From positions 110,633-174,632 of the forward strand of contig QLIY01000138.1 in assembly GCA_003260075.1 (NCBI GenBank): a stretch of 64,000 nucleotides of DNA. The letters are read 5' to 3'. How positions within the stretch are numbered: position 1 is the first letter of the stretch; every line of letters begins with the position of its first letter. Of the stretch, positions 44,870 through 57,402 are shown one piece after another. Made by a program: the position numbers and the translations under genes. The notes beneath the pieces were generated by a model. The model worked only from the letters and a program-made list of their open reading frames with translations, did no database searches and was not told the origin of the DNA. The DNA is from Phallusia mammillata (taxonomy: Eukaryota; Chordata; Ascidiacea; Phlebobranchia; Ascidiidae).

Positions 44870-45790
44870 TCAAACAGAAGTTTCGGATTCGTTTGATCCT
44901 GTGTTTGGAAGTAAACGTGTTGAAGTCACTCGATTACGTCTGTTCTCCAACACCAGAGGAAAAGGCCAAAATCTTTGCTTGTAATTTGGAAATGAGAAAA
45001 TCAAAGTAACGTTAAGTACGACGTGATCCAAGATTTCTAAACAGCCGAACAAAGGCGGTGTAAGATAGGGGGAACTTTCTATAAAAGGGTGCAGCACAAC
45101 TACTACGATAATGAGAACAATATCTGCCACTACGCAACCGGAAGCGCTTCCTAACAACCGGATACTGACTTCCTGTGCTCCTGAGAGATTCCGGTAATAA
45201 GTTGAAAGAGGAAGTAAGATGAGAAGAAGTAGAAGAATATGCGACAAGATGTAACCACCGAAAATAATTAAAACAAAGAACTCAATGTCGCCAAAAACAC
45301 ATCCCAAGTTTTCATCATAATTGGTTTTGCCCAACAATATAAGTAGGACTGGTGTGATAGAACAAACGACAAACAGGAACAGAACAAACTTATTGGCGTA
45401 CGAGGCTAGTTTAGTCCATTTAGTTGGTGATGCCACAGTTTTGTACAAAGTTCTTTGCTGTGACCAGAGAATAAGATAGACAAGCAAACGGTTTAACATG
45501 CTTGCTACCACAACACCACTTAAAATAATTGCACACTTGGTGCTTGAAAGTTCTTCCAAAACTATTTCAAGTTCATAAGGTAGAGCAGAAAGTAAAAGTA
45601 TAAAAAACGACATAAAACAGAAGATGTTCACAGTCTTTAGTTCATCTTCTTTCTTGGCAGACAAGTACACAAGTGATGAGACCGTTAGATGCAAAGCAAT
45701 GCAGATAAGCCCTGACATTATAACCAGTTCAATCATTTCCAGTGAGTAATGTTTCATGATAACTTCGGGTGTTGTACTTTTGTTGTCCAT
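44870..45790 (-). CDS. Divergent 7TM receptor family, member R11 (intact)
   Basis: Intact intronless 7TM protein; the ATG at 45790 (MDNKSTTPEV) gives 306 aa, while an upstream in-frame ATG at 45826 would give 318. Same architecture as R10: a Cys at the start of TM3 (TKCAII), a Cys in loop 2 (NLGCVF), NRLLVYLILWSQQRTLYK at the end of TM3 (the LRQ core is changed to SQQ), GGYILSHILLLLLILLPL as TM5 and FSFPNYKQRF after TM7. The C-terminus differs from all relatives: after ENRRNRV it continues TSTRLLPNTGSNESETSV. The Ser/Thr/Glu-rich end and final -SV resemble a PDZ-binding or phosphorylated tail (inference). Divergently paired with the GPCR at 47066. Confidence 0.88.
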   Translation of the reverse strand: MDNKSTTPEVIMKHYSLEMIELVIMSGLICIALHLTVSSLVYLSAKKEDELKTVNIFCFMSFFILLLSALPYELEIVLEELSSTKCAIILSGVVVASMLNRLLVYLILWSQQRTLYKTVASPTKWTKLASYANKFVLFLFVVCSITPVLLILLGKTNYDENLGCVFGDIEFFVLIIFGGYILSHILLLLLILLPLSTYYRNLSGAQEVSIRLLGSASGCVVADIVLIIVVVVLHPFIESSPYLTPPLFGCLEILDHVVLNVTLIFSFPNYKQRFWPFPLVLENRRNRVTSTRLLPNTGSNESETSV

Positions 45791-47065
45791 TTCCGATGTA
45801 GAACTACTTGCAATGGCAGCAATCACACTACAAATGTTTCAAATTTTGCTATAAAATTTCCCCCTCCTGAAGAAATAAAATGAATTGTCAATGTTTCTGA
45901 AATAAGAAAACTGCAGCCTGTCGACTGAAAATTATACAATTTAATTTAAATCTGTTGGTTCTAACTGATTTTGTAGGCAAGCAACGTCCTTTCTCTGTTT
46001 GTTATGTTATTTAGCAAACCAATTGTTTCTTCCATCACCTGCAAATTAAAATCACCTGCAAATATTGAACGGTGTTTTTAATTATACTGACTTCTTCGAT
46101 TTGAGACGAAAAATCAATAAAATATTGGAACAGCCTGCTATATACACCTGTCCAATGCCGGTGAAAAAAACCGAAAAAAATCACGTGTTAGTGATGTTAT
46201 CGAACATTTCCATCATGTCTTAAATTTCGCTACAGCCAAAACTATTTCTATCCATGCCCTTTATGGTGTCATAATCGTGTTATGACGTAACATACCCTTG
46301 CATGTCACACCGGAAGAAAGAAATATTTCGTGTGTTGGCTCCTTTCATATCTGTTGTCATTTGTGAAGAATGTTACGGTGGTGTGGTAAATAAAACCTTT
46401 TGTTGCCAACTAGAAGCGCAGTCTGGTGCTTGTTGTAGACAAAATGGTTACGTCTAAAGTTTGTGGGTGGTTTGGCGAATGTTACTAAAGAAATGAGTTT
46501 TCTAGATGTCAGACGTTTATTTTGTTTGTAATTTGGACTCGGAAATAATTACCAAATATCCTAAGCCGACAAACATAATGTAAATGCAGATGTAAAGGAT
46601 TTTAGCGGGAGAGTTTGAAAATCAAAATTGAAAAGCAGATGCAAAATACAAAATATGTCAAAATTCTTTTTTTCATACGTTTTGGCTTTTCTGTTCACTG
46701 TCTAAACATGTTCTTGTTGTGTACATTTATGTGTGTACGTGTAGTATATCTTTGTAAAGAATTTTATTTTGACACAAGTAATTAAGACATTGAAATGAAT
46801 CATAATTCAACAAACTAGAGCGATTTTGTTAGACATGCTCATAAAAGCCGTAGAGTAGTTTTATTGGCACCTGCCATGATATACTGCAATTACAATGCAG
46901 CCATAAAAATGCGTTTTTACCTGGATAAAAGGACCAAACTAGAGCGATTTTGTTAGACCCTATACTCATGGTTGTGTGGAAATTTTTAATGGTCAAACGG
47001 TAATTTCTTTAAAAATGTTTTGTAACCCATAACTATAATTACTTTTTATCATAAGGAGCAAATAG
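45791..47065. promoter_or_regulatory. Head-to-head intergenic region, copy 2
   Basis: 1.27 kb between R11 and the intact GPCR; duplicated relative to 42773-43979 and about equally long. An AT-rich stretch precedes the GPCR start. No core-promoter element is certain. Confidence 0.5.
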
Positions 47066-50000
47066 GTGGAAAAAGTAAGAAATAGGAACTTTGCAATGTC
47101 GCGTGCAATTTTACCTCAGTCAAGTCCTACGCCACCTTCCCTTGTGCCTTATATTGTCAACATTATTGCCACTGAGAATACGGTGACAAATTTGGGAAAC
47201 AACACCAACATTACAACAACCTCTTATGTCTTATTCGGTCATCCACCATTTTGTTCACAAGTTATTTCAACTGTTTGTCAAAACGTGACCCTGAATCGAT
47301 GTAAAGATTGTAGCATGGTCGGAGCTGGTCTTTTCTGCCTCGCTGTGGTCATACTTGGTCTGGCAATCGTTACAGCGAACTCGCTGGTGGTGTGGTTATT
47401 TTTAACTGGGAAGTCAACATTTACGGGGAGTTACGGAAAGATTAAAATGTCCTTAGCACTTGCTGATCTCATGACAGGTAAATAAATGTAAATGTTTCTA
47501 TTTAAGCGCAAACTTGTTGTATTGTTTGAACTAGTTTTTTGGACCCACTGGATGGTAGTTTTTACAAATTTTCAGTGCCAATGTTTTTGTTATTGTGGGC
47601 TGGGCACACGCCTCTAATCCATAAACAAATAGCATAGGAGTATAATTGGTGTTCGTATGTTTTTTTGCTTACTTTAAATGACGAATTTTCTATGTAAGCG
47701 TTAGTTAAATGAAAACAAACAGTTATTGTAAAGTTTATCTTTCTTCATTACTATATTTTGTCGCACTTTTGTTAATGAAAGGCGTTAAAGCAGATGTCCA
47801 AATTTGTAACCTTTGTATGCGTAAAGTAGTCCTTTTAAAAGTTTCAGTAATAGTTAATAAAGAAACGTTTGCCAGGAATCCAAATCTTTTTCGTTGTTCT
47901 TCCCCATTTTCACTGGACAATCAACTCAACTTATCAACAAATCTTTGACCGAACCGTCAACTTTCAAAACTCGCCCGGTGCTGCCGTTGGTGGCGTATTT
48001 TATTTGTTTATGTTCACGTCATCGCTCTATCATCTCGTCTATCTGGCTCTGCAGCGCTTTTGCGCCATCAAGTGGCCTATGATGTACCAGCAAAAAGATA
48101 ATAAAAAGGTTTATGTCGGTTTGGCTGTTGTCTGGATCAGCGCATTTGTCAGCGCTGTTTCACCAGGTAAGAAGAATTCTTTAAACGATCTTTGTTTAAA
48201 AATAGTCTTTTTGTAAGTTCTATGAAAAACATTAGGGTTTCAACATTGAAATGAGTTATAGGTAAGATAGTGCTTGTAATTGTCAATCATATTTTTATTT
48301 TTTAAAGTCAGGTTTTTATTTGAACTTTTTAAATGTATTTTTATGCTGACAGTTTCAATTAAAAATTGGTTTTAGTCAATTTATTATGACAAAAAAAACG
48401 TTTTGTGTAAAACTCTTGTTTTTGTGTAAAAAGTGATTTTAGTAAATTATAAATACACAAATGCTTGTTTGTTTTGCTAAAAGTTTTTATCGTAATAGAA
48501 TTGTAAACTTCTAATTACCCATTTGCAGCATTTGCTGTCATAATGAGATTTGAATCCGCTACTTTCTAAGTTTCTTCAAAAATGTTGTGTATTTTTTTAT
48601 AGTTTTACCAGTTTCTTTTCACAGCTTGGTTCCCGCAATCACTTGCATTTGGTTACCAACATATTATCTTCATGTTCAATCTCTCTCAGCCAAGTACTGG
48701 TCAAAATGTCAGTTTCATACCTTTGATACTTGTCATGCTTTGCATCTACATTTTTCCATTCCTGCTTATGGTAAGATTGTGACAACTGCAACAGCTGATT
48801 ATTCACATCACCATGCGTTCACTACGTACAATCATTCTTGTAGTTTTGTTTATGAAAAAATATCGGATTTTAGAGTAGTTTTATTGACACCTGCCAACAT
48901 ACCCTGCAATTACAAGACAGTCATAAATGCGCTTTACCTGATAAATGCGAACTGAATCGAACCTGAAAACGCCGGTACAACAACTAAATATGTCAGAAGA
49001 GCATTATTTAGTTGTACGTTATGCTGGCAGCAACATTTTATATATGTCTCTTTACGTTGATGGCGTATTTCACTGAAAAATCTATGCATCCTAAGTTATG
49101 TCATATGGTAAATGCACGGTGATCAGCTGATTCGGTACCAGATTTTCAACGGACATTAAACTTTTCCTTCACTTTTAGAACTCGTTTACAATAGCTGCCA
49201 GGTACTACATGATGAGACACAACAAGAAGTCGGCCGCTCTGAGGTCAAACGAAAATACTAGAAAACGAGACAACATGGTATTTGTCACCATGGCAACAAT
49301 GCAAATGGCGTACGTCGTCACAGCAAGTAAGCACGTAGAAATCATACTTAGTACACTTAAGTATTGTTTCTATGCTGGCCAAGATCGCATTTAAACAGAT
49401 TTTGCTGTTTTGGGCATAGTTTGAATTCGTTAGTAAAGTAAAAGTATACGCATATCTAGATTTTACTGCAAAAAGGCCAGGTCGTTCATAAAACAATAAA
49501 CAATGTCGTAATTCATAAAATAAAAATCCACTAAAATTGAAACCCCAAAAATTTAACAGATGTGCATGTTTTCTGTTTTGTTTTTTTCAGTGCCACTTCT
49601 CATCGTGATAATTATGAGCTACTCTAGTGCTTTGGATAACAACACCGTTTCTATTCCGTTCGTGGTTGGCTTCTATCTTTCCATGTCTAACAGGTAAATC
49701 ATTTTCATATTTTTAACTGGGTTTGAACCCTAAACCTCCTGAATGAAATTCCCGATCATGTTTTGCATTTAAGAATTGCTGTTTTTGTTTTCACAACAAA
49801 CTAACCTGAGAATCTGTTGAAAAACACACAGTGTGCAAAGGTTCTGGCTGGTTTTTGGCTGATTAACTGCATGTTGCTACAGTGCGTATGAAGATCAATA
49901 CGAAAAATCCAAAATGATTTTGCTATATTTTCAGAAATGTCTACCCCGAGTTTAGTTTTTTTTTCACATCACACACATGCCTATATTACCACAGGGTGGC

Positions 50001-50721
50001 AAATTCACCCTGGATTGAGAATTTTTTACCAGCAGTATATGGGAAATGTCATTGGATGTCTTCGATTCACAATTTAAATCTAAGTTATTACTATTTAACC
50101 ACAGTACGTCATGCGTTATGGCGTTGTACTAAATACAGCATGTTGACCTAGCATTACCACATGTCACCAGTGGTTGGGTTCAAATTTTTTATCAGCCGGT
50201 TTCATCACAAAAGTCATATTTTTTAGCTGGTTCTGTTACAAAAAGTATTTGACACTTATTGACAGTAACCAGTAATGCTAACCGGTTCGCTGATGTTATA
50301 AAATTTCGTGAGACGGTTCTATAGAACCGGTGCGAACCATTTTTGTGAATCCTAAAAGGTAGACCTGGTTTGGAAAAACGCCCTCAGTATGCCTAACACA
50401 ATATGTTATATATATTAGTGTGCCATAATCGCTGGTTGGCACAGCCATATAGACGCTTGAACAGGAATAAATATATGCTTATCTTATTTTATTTAACATA
50501 ATAACTGAGTCTTTTTAACTTCTAGTTTCGTCAACGTAATTATATATAGTGTGATGGACAAGAAATTTCGGAACGCGGTAAAAGATTTGTGCGTCAACAA
50601 TCGCGTAATGAGGTTTGTGACGAGACACAGGAAAAACACGACATCCATGGAACAGCTGGACAAGGACATAAGAAGCAGAAATACGCCGAAATCCGACCAA
50701 CATCCATCGACTTCTGTGTAA
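47066..50721 (+). CDS. Rhodopsin-like (class A) GPCR, ligand unknown
   Basis: Six exons: 47066-47477, 47876-48166, 48625-48770, 49179-49326, 49591-49693 and 50526-50721. All junctions stay in frame and give 431 aa. The extracellular N-terminus (about 90 residues) has glycosylation sites in NNTNIT and NVT. TM1 contains TANSLVVWLFL, with the conserved Asn. TM2 has LALADLM, with the conserved Asp. TM3 ends LVYLALQRFCAIKWP, where QRF replaces DRY. TM5 is VSFIPLILVMLCIYIFPFLL. TM6 is split by intron 4. TM7 ends SNSFVNVIIYSVMDKKFRNA, an N-x-x-N-x-x-I-Y form of NPxxY with helix 8. The basic C-tail ends HPSTSV. Exon 3 was placed at the second possible acceptor (48624) because only that frame gives TM5. 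Start M1 or M11 is possible. Family assignment beyond class A is not attempted. Confidence 0.85.
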
Positions 50722-51364
50722 ACCAGTGGTTCTTAAACTTTTGTGTCTAATTTTGACACTTGCGAGTAATTTTTTGCTTACACCTTTGCGAAAGGCGAAA
50801 CAGTACGAAATTGATAAAACTTAATTAACAACTTAACGGCAATTCAGGGTTGTAAACCATCCTGAAATTGGAGCCCTAACCCAAAAGTACAAGCCTGAAA
50901 CCCGGCCCCAACCCCAATCGTTTTTCATGAGAAGCGCGTTTACACCCGAAAGTTTGATTGTCAGTCCTATATACGGAAGCCTCAGGAAAGACCAAGACCA
51001 CAAACATAATAGACAATTGGTCATGAACAAGGCATTTTAAGGATGTTTGATATTAGGTCAGGTCCAGTAACTGGCTACTTAGCTAGTTAAATTCAAAATG
51101 TACTGACACAGATTGTAAAATCAGGCCCGAATCAAGCCCGTTTTTTACTAAACTAAACCCTACAACATAAATGAGACTTAATTGTGCTGTGAAACAAAAA
51201 ATACTTAGCAGTACACATAACCATTATAAACATAAATTTTCACGTTTATTATTGGCAGGGTCAAAACAAGTGCGCTCCTTGCTACGAGTCGCGATCAGGC
51301 TTTGTTGGTTGTTAAACGCCCTGGGCCATTCGACCAAGTACTTCATTACCCCTAGATTTGATTA

Positions 51365-51500
51365 GCTCTCGTCGTAGCTGATTTGCGCACTTATTTTGTG
51401 CTCACAAGTTTGTGGGTTCTAATCCCATGTCTGCATCTCGAGTTTACCTCAAGTACGTAAGCAAACAGCACTACCTATATGTCCATTTTTTTACCAATGA
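51365..51500 (+). repeat. tRNA-derived SINE
   Basis: A-box-like TAGCTGATTTG near 51376 and B box GGTTCTAATCCC at about 51415-51426 at tRNA-like spacing, followed by a tail with CGAGTTTACCTCAAGTACGT. Same family as the copies at 32.8 and 41.2 kb. Confidence 0.6.
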
Positions 51501-53240
51501 AGTACATTGTAATGCTAACTAAATGTTTACATCGTTTTTTGACACTGCTGAATATTTGTTGATTTTTTGTTCTATTATATCATTGTCTTTACGTCTATGC
51601 TCTTTATTATGTCAATATCGCTTTCAACCACTGCAAATGCTTATTATTTAGGTTCATTGTATCCATACCTCTCGAAAGTTACAGAATGAAACTTAATTAA
51701 AATTTGCAGTTAGCAAGCATGTGAAGTGCAAAAAAACAATCTGGCGTTTCATATTTAATTAATTCATCTCTAAATCCTCACACAAAGAGGAAACGGACAT
51801 ACATCCGATCTTGTATCTTCTTTAAAGTTCAACATAATTACCGAGGAAATAAAGTTGCCGTTGTTTGGCTTTAAAGATTAAAATAAGCCTTGAGGATTAA
51901 AGCAAAGCAATCTCTGTCACGCGCACATGCTTGGTGTGTTCACAGTTCACGAATGTCGCCCGCCTTTTTTCCTTTTTTCCTCGTCCGCTTTAACTGTAGT
52001 GGCTGGATCACGTAGTAATTCATTGGCGTTCGAAGTGTTTCAAATACGTTTCAACGCATAGCAATATGCTGGTTGAAAACTTGATTAATTTGCTTTCAAA
52101 TTCGACTTTGGGTGTTATGTACCAGATGAGTGTTTGATTTACAATTAAATGTGCTTTTGTGTCAAAATTGTTGGACGCATGGTCGAAGAAGGTTTGTTAA
52201 CGAGCTTTGTAAAGTCATCTGTGTCGGCATTTTATTGTTTAAATTGCAAAAACTTATATAGAAGTCGATGTACTTAATTTCAACATGCGCAACAGAAAGT
52301 TGAAGCATAGGAAAGGTTGTTAATGTATTTGTACGAAAGTTGTATTTATGAAGTTCTCGACAAACGTTGTTTTTCCAGGCAGGTGTTGCGTTTTGAAATG
52401 AATTGCTGTGAAAATAATTAAGCAATCATTAGACCTTAGTGGCCTGGCGGCGAACCGCAGAAACAATTAGAGGCTGGTCAATTGATGCGAAGTCAAGAGT
52501 TAAGGAAACAATAGCTCAAATATTTAGTCGTGCCAATGTGAACAATTGTGCTGGGTTATTGATTGTGACCCACTTTTTTGTGCAACAACAAAAAACTTAA
52601 ACAGTATAATATCAGTTGAGCTGTTGATGTTTTAACCTGATTTGTTTCGAAGTATTTTCTAGTCGGGCGTTGCATAAAACGAATAGTTTAATATTCGGGC
52701 GATATTCGAAACTAACTGTTGCGAATGTCGAATAAAGCCAATGTTTGCTGTTATATTTCGGTATGTTAGTAATTTACTCCAGTTTAGTTGCTGAAAAAGG
52801 TTCACTTGATGTCAAACCTGCAAATGTAGTTATCAAATGTCATAACCCCCTATACAAAGTTAATTTTAGTACTGAGTGTAGTTTGCAATCGTTCATTGCG
52901 CAACCCTAGTTAAGAAACGTATTTAAAATGCAACAGCAATTGTATGAAATACCACAAACCTCGATACGGTTTGCTTCAATCAGCACTGCATACAAGCATA
53001 TAGCTTGCACTGAGCAAAACAACCTGAATAGACTCGATGCTGTGTGCGACAGTTCAGGCAGGATGTGAGGTAACTTTAAACGTCGTTGAACGCTTCAATT
53101 GCATTTTACCCTTCAATTGAATGCTACACTCCAACGCTCAATTGGCGATGTTTTCGTGGTGAGGTGACGAACTGCTCAGTTAAGTTAAACTGCTAGTGAT
53201 AAAGTAGGTAAGTCTTCATTTGCTGTACAAGTACTACATA

Positions 53241-53298
53241 GTGACGTGCTTTATGACGTTTATTGACGTGTGACGTCAATTATACGTTGAATGACGCG
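53241..53298. promoter_or_regulatory. Cluster of CRE/bZIP-like TGACG motifs
   Basis: Five TGACG cores within 58 bases, including one full palindromic TGACGTCA at 53271-53278. Such sites are bound by CREB/ATF factors in animals. Position is 3.7 kb upstream of the tetraspanin start; function is inferred only. Confidence 0.4.
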
Positions 53299-56200
53299 TT
53301 ATTCACTTATTGGAGCGTAACATAATATCAAAAGGCTTATTTTAGGTGAAAGAGATTGATTTCATTATTACCATTGTCAAATAGTAAAACATTAATGTAT
53401 TACCAAACGTTTTTGTGGGGTTGTCTTCCAAGTATTAGTAACTGTTTATGGCGTTTATGTTTTGTGTCAAGTCGAGCTTTGAAAGCAGATAGTTAGGCAA
53501 GATACTTCATATGAAATCCAGTCATTGTGCAGCGCTTAAATAGACTTTGACACTTCCTTAAGAACTTAATACTTCCTTTAGCCGGTAGAAATATCCAACA
53601 GCTTAACGATTAATTGATGAATAGCACATCCAGGTGACGCTTGTGGTGTATTACGCGCTCAAACAGCGTTAATACCCGATAATTAATGTCTGACAAAACA
53701 CTCGAGTCACATTTCCTCATATTATCTCCCATAACACGAAAACTACACGTACACTAATCGATACAGGGTTGTTTATAATGTCGACTTGGACTGAACGATT
53801 ACAATAAAGTAACGTTTTATTAAGTAACGATTCTTGTTCAAAGGCTATTGCTGCGAAATATTACACAGTTTTATACGAAGAGTGACGGTCAATTAAGATG
53901 TTTCTAACATAACAGCATATAAAATATATCAATAACATGTCGGTTATGGTAAAAATTAACGCTGTGTTTCATTTTAAGCAAAACCGCTATCTCGTGAAAC
54001 TCGACGTAAAACGCTGCGGAAATGTCTTGAATAGTGGCGTTAATGACTGGTGGTTAATTACAAAAACAGTGTAAACTTTTTGTAATCAATCTCGCTTAGT
54101 GTAGTGTGTATTGCTGTCAAAGATTGTCAAAGAAGTATTAGTGGTGTTAGCATGTGCTTATGCCGAAGTGTTTACAGCTGAAGCATATGTCACATCTATT
54201 TGACCACTCCTAGGAAGACTATGGACAAACATATGTACAGTATACCAAGTTATGACAAAGTTTTACCCAAAAGTATAAAACAGATACCTGTTAAAGAAAA
54301 ATTTAAAAGATTTTGCCAAGATGCACAAAAAGGCTGTTCTCTTAGAATTTACAGTTCAGTAATGTCTTGCTGGGTTGTAAGGTGGCCCACCCATGTTTAC
54401 CGAGAGTCTTTTCTGTTAATTTTCGGTTTGATGTGTAAGCATTGGTTCTCCTCTGTCAACACTAAAACAGGGTTTATGTTTTATCTTTATAGTTCGACAG
54501 AGTCACTCATACACTGTAAGATTAAAACGTGTTAGGATTGAAACCCTTGTAATATAGCGCTTAGGCAATGTTTGTTCCGTTTCATTTCTAGCAAAAACAA
54601 TAAATAGTGCATTGATTTGTGTTGAAATGTAGCCATATGTCGGTTTTTCGCATTATGCTAGTGTTGTGTTCTTATAGAAAGTCGGTTAGTTTGACTTTCC
54701 ATCCCCTAACAGTTCTTACAAGTTGTTGTATAGCGTAGATTGTGGCCCCTTACTGTGCGAAATTGTAACGGAAATAATTGAAACTGAATCTGTATTAGAT
54801 GTGTCCTTACTTGAGCAAAACGGTAAATTTAAATTTAGCACTAACATCTTTCTAATGCTTTTCTAATTTCGTGCGTTGAAATGCCAAAGTCGCATGACAT
54901 AACGGGACCAATGCGATAACCTTAAACTCTTATGGGATTCCGTAGAAACGTGAATTGCTTCACTGAGTACCAAATACGTTTTGCCCGATTTCACTCCAAT
55001 AAATCCTTCAACGTAGCCCCTTCCCAGCTGCACGAAAACCTATAGCCCTTGTGTAGATTGTTTACTGAAGGTGGTTGCAAGGTCTATTGAAGTTTAGCGT
55101 TGCGAGTTTCCAATAACGCACTGAACTGTAATCGAGTCTCTGGAAAAACTGTTTGTCTGAAAAGTTTGAAGAAGGTTATACCTGATACGTGGAATACAGT
55201 ATCGTACAGCGCAGCTTGTTTTACCGAAGACAGACTTGAAGTTTTTTGTTTGATACAAACTACTATTGATAGTTGATTTGAAATATACTTGTAAAATAAA
55301 CTTATATTCAACTAGTTTTGCAATGTTTCTGAATTAACACCGCACGGTTGGACTCTAAAAAGCGTAATATTAGGTGTTTTGCTTTGTCGTAAAACATATA
55401 ATTATAATTGTAAGTTTTGTGGGTATAGTCATAGTGGCTTTCGCCAACTATTGTATTGGAGAAAGAGCTCAGAAAAAATCCCGGTTCATCAATGTCTATA
55501 ATTAATGACAGTACGGTTCTTACAAACTTGTGATTTCACGACTACTTAATTCTGAAATACTTTGGTAAATATGTTTGCCATCTTCAAGTGAACCGTGTTT
55601 GCACAAAGCTTTGTCGTTGCCTCTTTTTTATCGAGGTGTGTGAAAGCGTTTCAGTATCGTCCAGGATTTTTTACGTGTGTTCCATTAGGGATACAAAGTA
55701 CTAAAGCAGGGTATGCAACAAACGGTGTCAAAACAATAACTGTGTAGGCTTAATTACAAATACCGAAATTTTCGCATAGATTGGAATACTTCTTGAAAAA
55801 AAAACATTCCCAACTACGCCTATGCACGCGTAAAAAATGTCAGTTTTTCTGTCTGAGTTTATGTTACTTTGCCACAAATAAGTATTTTTTATTAGTCATA
55901 GTAGACAATGGGAACGAAGAAACTTTAGCAGCGTCCTATTGTGTATGAGCACAAAGGTTTAAGAGTCACTGACCTGGTCAATGATTAACTTAAAAACAAT
56001 GAGCGTCTTGTTGCGTTCCTAAATTTTAGTGCGATAGGAATGCTTGAGAATATTACCAACCTCTTATCTTTATCAAATTTTAGTACAGCGTTTCAATTCG
56101 TGTTTTTGTTTCTTTTTGTTGCGTTTCCTCTTTGTTTTTGCGAGAGAGGCGGCAAGAACATTTTAGCGTTACATGAAGGCCACACAGTTGCATAACGTAC

Positions 56201-57015
56201 CTGTAAACTTATAAACTTGTATTTAAAACAAAGCTTTTGAGTAAAATTCTACAAAGCAAAACTCATTTCAGGTGCATGTCATTAGTATAATAGAGAAAAT
56301 TGAGGGAGTTTTACCTTTAAAAGTAAATGTCAGGACGTCACAGAAACTCTTAAGGTACTCTGGTTTGGAACATGTACGTAGTGCATTGTATTAAATATTT
56401 GAATTATATAGCCATCGTAAATACATGACAAAATTAAGCGTGTTAATGCCCATATCATGTTACGGCCACAGCAGTGGTGCATAATATTTGGTCACACGGG
56501 GTCAAATGAGTACACTTGCCGAAATCTTGTAAAACAATTGATATTGTGGGTTAAACCAGCTCATATGACACTAAATCCGATTTCACGTAATTATTGACGT
56601 CACATGTGACTGACGATGCGTAACGAACCAATGTTGTTGTATTTCAGACCCAGTTAGAAAATGGGGCCATCTTGACCAAACCGGTCCACCAGACTTAGCG
56701 AAAGGGCATTTATATGAAGACATGCCGTTAAAGTAGCGTTAAACGTAGTGCTAATAAAACGCTTTTTCATTGCGTTTGTAATAGTAATTGAAAATACTGT
56801 TTGTGTTTGTAAATAGTTGTAAAATGATGAAAATTGAACCAAAGTTTATCGAAATGTTGTAGGCAACAATTCAGTGTAAGTAGAAAAAAGCCAAAACTCT
56901 AATTACACAAACTATTGTGGCAAGATAGAGTTTAGTTTGAGAAACGAATTTACGATTTCTTTGTCTCCAGATAAATTAAACGCTGTATTTGCTATTTTTG
57001 CATAAAACTTAAGTT

Positions 57016-57023
57016 TGACGTCA
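57016..57023. promoter_or_regulatory. CRE-like TGACGTCA just before the tetraspanin ATG
   Basis: A perfect palindromic CRE ends seven bases before the start codon at 57030. It may lie in the 5' UTR, where its regulatory role is uncertain. Another copy is at 56595-56602. Confidence 0.35.
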
Positions 57024-57029
57024 CACAAG

Positions 57030-57311
57030 ATGGGTTGTTGCACTGACATCATCAAATATCTGCTTTTTCTCTTCAACGTTTTGTTCTGGGTAAGTTATCG
57101 ATTAATTAATTTGTGACATTGTTTTCCCGATCGGTGCAACAATTGATTTTCGAAAATAAGTTTAAACTTTCATTTTTTGAACTGTGGTTTATTTACGATA
57201 CTTTGTGGCATTTATTTTATTTTTCTGTTATGGCATTCATATACAGTCCACTTCAATTTCCTACGACAAAATGTTATATTGATGCGGTCCCGTTTAATTT
57301 CGGATAAAAAT

Positions 57312-57402
<91 letters not shown>

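Larger units (their letters stand above)
50722..57029. other. Long non-coding region between the GPCR and tetraspanin
   Basis: 6.3 kb without a convincing gene. It starts with a hAT-type terminus (CAGTGGTTCTTAAAC, 50725-50739), then GCCC-rich repeat pieces (50845-51140), a SINE at 51365-51500, AT-rich unique sequence, a cluster of TGACG motifs at 53241-53298 and palindromic TGACGTCA sites at 56595-56602 and 57016-57023. A 111-codon ORF at 54200-54535 has no recognisable motif or splice context. Confidence 0.5.

Noticed and set aside
48603..48770. First possible acceptor (48602) for GPCR exon 3
   Set aside because: In phase with exon 2 it gives a frame without a membrane span; the acceptor at 48624 keeps phase and yields a clear TM5.
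54200..54535. 111-codon ORF in the GPCR-tetraspanin interval
   Set aside because: No domain, no splice context, composition like surrounding DNA.
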